From positions 2,262 to 25,716 of the forward strand of contig PKYZ01000434.1 of assembly GCA_003132865.1 (NCBI GenBank): DNA of 23,455 bases. The letters run 5' to 3'. This DNA comes from Bryobacterales bacterium (lineage in GTDB: Bacteria > Acidobacteriota > Terriglobia > Bryobacterales > Bryobacteraceae). Below are positions 22,199-23,455 of the stretch, one piece after another. Under the pieces are notes generated by a model. That model saw only the letters and a list, made by a program, of their open reading frames with translations. It was not told where the DNA came from and did not search any database. Both the position numbers and the translations under genes were made by a program. Positions within the stretch are counted from its first letter, which is position 1. The number at the start of each line of letters is the position of its first letter.

Positions 22199-23050
22199 AT
22201 GGTTTCCCTGCTGGTGTCCCAAAACCCGGATGGCGGCTGGCCTTACCAGCGGGGCGGGCCGTCCTGGACCGAGCCTACGGCGTACGCGCTGTTGGCTCTG
22301 ATGGGGCAAGGATCGGTTGCCGAACCGGTCGAAAGGGGGCTCCGGTGGCTCAATGCCGCGCAGCGTCCCGATGGCGGCTGGCCGGCGCAGCCGGCTGTCC
22401 GCCAGAGTGCCTGGGTGACTGCGGCAGCGGCGTTGCTGGGGCCTGCGGCGCTCGGTAAGGATACCTACCGGCGCGGCATTGTTTGGATCGTACAGCAGAC
22501 CGGCGAGGAAACCAGCTTTCTGAGCCGGGTCCAGCAGTTCTTAACGGGAAATGCCCAGGGCTATCACGGCTATGATGGCTGGCCGTGGTTTCCAGGGACC
22601 AGCGCGTGGGTGACTCCCACGGCATTGTCGATGCTCGCCCTGCGCAAGGCTGCGCGATGCGCAGACTCCGCGCAAATTCTCGCGCGCCTGGACATGGGGG
22701 CCTCGTATCTGTTGCAGCACGCCTGCAGCGACGGAGGCTGGAACCATGGGGCGGCGCGGGCTTTGGACTATGACGCGCGTTCCTATCCGGAGACCACCGG
22801 AGTGGCGCTGCTGGCGTTGAGCGGCAAGGACTCACCGGGAATCCGCAAAGCCTGCCACTGGGCGCAGGCGCAGTTGCCCGGGTGCCGGACATCGGAGGGG
22901 GAAAGCTGGCTGCGTCTGGGATTGCTGGCCCAAAAGCAGCTTCCGCCAAACGCTCCTCTGCCGGCGCGACCGCCCCGGACCATCCAAAATGCCGCCTTGG
23001 CGCTGCTGGCGTCGGCTGCCGCCGAGGGCCGGAATCCGTTTCTGGAGTAA
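22199..23050 (+). CDS. Prenyltransferase/squalene-oxidase-repeat protein (alpha/alpha toroid)
   Basis: A 283-residue protein built of QW-like repeats, as in squalene-hopene cyclases and protein prenyltransferase beta subunits: QNPDGGW (8-14), QRPDGGW (55-61), YDGWPWFPGTSAWVTPTALSML (125-146, in part), CSDGGWNHG (176-184) and YPETTGVALLAL (196-207). It is less than half the size of a squalene-hopene cyclase, and the class II cyclase acid DxDD is not seen, so it is probably not a classical triterpene cyclase. No signal peptide or membrane helix: the ATG at 22199 is the first start after an in-frame TGA at 22082, with GGAGG just upstream. Its TAA overlaps the ATG of the DUF362 gene (TAATG), so the two are translationally coupled. 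Function unknown. Confidence 0.8.
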   Translation: MVSLLVSQNPDGGWPYQRGGPSWTEPTAYALLALMGQGSVAEPVERGLRWLNAAQRPDGGWPAQPAVRQSAWVTAAAALLGPAALGKDTYRRGIVWIVQQTGEETSFLSRVQQFLTGNAQGYHGYDGWPWFPGTSAWVTPTALSMLALRKAARCADSAQILARLDMGASYLLQHACSDGGWNHGAARALDYDARSYPETTGVALLALSGKDSPGIRKACHWAQAQLPGCRTSEGESWLRLGLLAQKQLPPNAPLPARPPRTIQNAALALLASAAAEGRNPFLE

Positions 23051-23455
23051 TGCGCATGTCAGGTTTGAATCGGCGCGAGTTTCTGACAGGGTCGGCGGCC
23101 GGTCTGGCTTTGGCCGGTTGCGCGCGACATCGCGCCGCAGCGCCTGGCGAGGCGCTGGTTTCGGTTGTGCGCCGGCCGGATTACAGTCAGGAGTTGTACG
23201 GCGACCTTCGCCGGGTACTGGCGGAACATCGTCTGGATGTCCGCGGGAAACGCGTGCTGCTCAAACCCAATCTGGTCGAGTTCGAGCCGGACAGCCCCAT
23301 AAATACGCATCCCCTGCTGGTGCATGCGGCCTTGGAAGCCTTCCGCGAGTTGGGGGCGGAGGTCCGGATCGGGGAAGGCCCAGGCCACCGTCGGAACACG
23401 CTGGACATGGCGGAGGCCGCGGGGTATTTCGAGACTATCCCACGGTTCGAAGATA
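23050..23455 (+). CDS. DUF362-family Tat lipoprotein (partial, runs off the window)
   Basis: The first 135 codons of a DUF362 protein. LNRREFLTGSAAGLALAGC is a twin-arginine signal (RREFL) ending in a lipobox (LALAGC, Cys24), so the folded protein is probably exported by Tat and anchored as a lipoprotein. The DUF362 start follows: KRVLLKPNLVEFEPDSPINT, HPLLVHAALEAF, then the glycine-rich VRIGEGPGHRRNT. DUF362 proteins are uncharacterised, and some carry Fe-S ferredoxin modules, which would suit Tat export. The ATG at 23050 overlaps the stop of the toroid gene; a second ATG at 23056 is equally possible. The 3' end lies outside the window. Confidence 0.85.
   Translation, partial: MRMSGLNRREFLTGSAAGLALAGCARHRAAAPGEALVSVVRRPDYSQELYGDLRRVLAEHRLDVRGKRVLLKPNLVEFEPDSPINTHPLLVHAALEAFRELGAEVRIGEGPGHRRNTLDMAEAAGYFETIPRFED

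Noticed and set aside
22350..23057. A 235-codon minus-strand open frame opposite the toroid gene.
   Set aside because: Pro/Arg/Ala-rich shadow; the plus strand carries the QW-type repeats.
1..23455. CRISPR arrays, tRNA and rRNA genes and insertion-sequence transposases.
   Set aside because: No regularly spaced direct repeats of CRISPR size, no tRNA cloverleaf with a TTCGANNC arm, no rRNA core sequence and no transposase frame could be found by reading.

Overview
The window is about 23.5 kb of GC-rich chromosomal DNA that reads like an Acidobacteriota genome, most likely near the Bryobacterales / 'Candidatus Solibacter' group. The strongest clue is a PadR-type regulator directly followed by an ATPase-less MacB/FtsX permease of about 890 residues, a pair known as an acidobacterial hallmark (PadR plus 'acidobacterial duplicated orphan permease', ADOP). 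Tat-exported sugar-phosphate isomerase-like proteins, an lpxB gene (so a Gram-negative envelope with lipid A) and an orphan Flp-type pilin fit. The assignment is inference; no rRNA or tRNA gene was seen.

Layout. 1-2474 (minus): a two-gene operon with an oxalate-CoA-ligase-like AMP-forming ligase followed by a ketopantoate-reductase-family oxidoreductase. A palindromic intergenic repeat separates it from a divergent TIM-barrel isomerase (2574-3434, plus). 3532-4376: an intact TacAT-like toxin-antitoxin module (ribbon-helix-helix antitoxin, GNAT toxin) with a palindromic operator between its -35 and -10. 4423-6754: a MEMO/AmrB-like protein and a second, Tat-exported isomerase. 6943-10178: a secreted protein of unknown function overlapping a FUSC-family membrane protein. 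10220-13235: the PadR/ADOP pair, whose promoter starts inside the end of the FUSC gene. 13265-14111 (minus): an ECF sigma factor and its soluble zinc-binding anti-sigma factor. 14317-15779: a small gene graveyard holding a 5'-truncated, doubly frameshifted radC and a Phd/PIN toxin-antitoxin pair in which both genes are frameshifted. 15796-17046 (minus): an intact enolase-superfamily dehydratase. About 17275-17438: the C-terminal stump of an AbiEii-like nucleotidyltransferase. 17470-20617 (minus): lpxB, then an M1-aminopeptidase-like TPR protein that has lost all of its catalytic motifs. 20618-21896: a 1.28-kb stretch without a convincing intact gene, holding an IPT/TIG-domain fragment and a possible group II intron 5' scrap. 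21897-23455: a Flp-type pilin, a squalene-cyclase-like alpha/alpha-toroid protein and a Tat lipoprotein of the DUF362 family that runs off the window.

How it fits together. Carbohydrate/carboxylate catabolism (two isomerases, an acid-sugar dehydratase, an acyl-CoA ligase with a reductase) dominates the intact genes, with envelope functions (lpxB, FUSC, ADOP, Flp) second. Two toxin-antitoxin modules, a radC remnant and a nucleotidyltransferase remnant mark repeated arrival and decay of accessory DNA. The parts most worth following up are the flp/toroid/DUF362 locus with its structured leader, the catalytically dead M1-like protein behind lpxB, and the clustered lesions at 14.3-15.8 kb.
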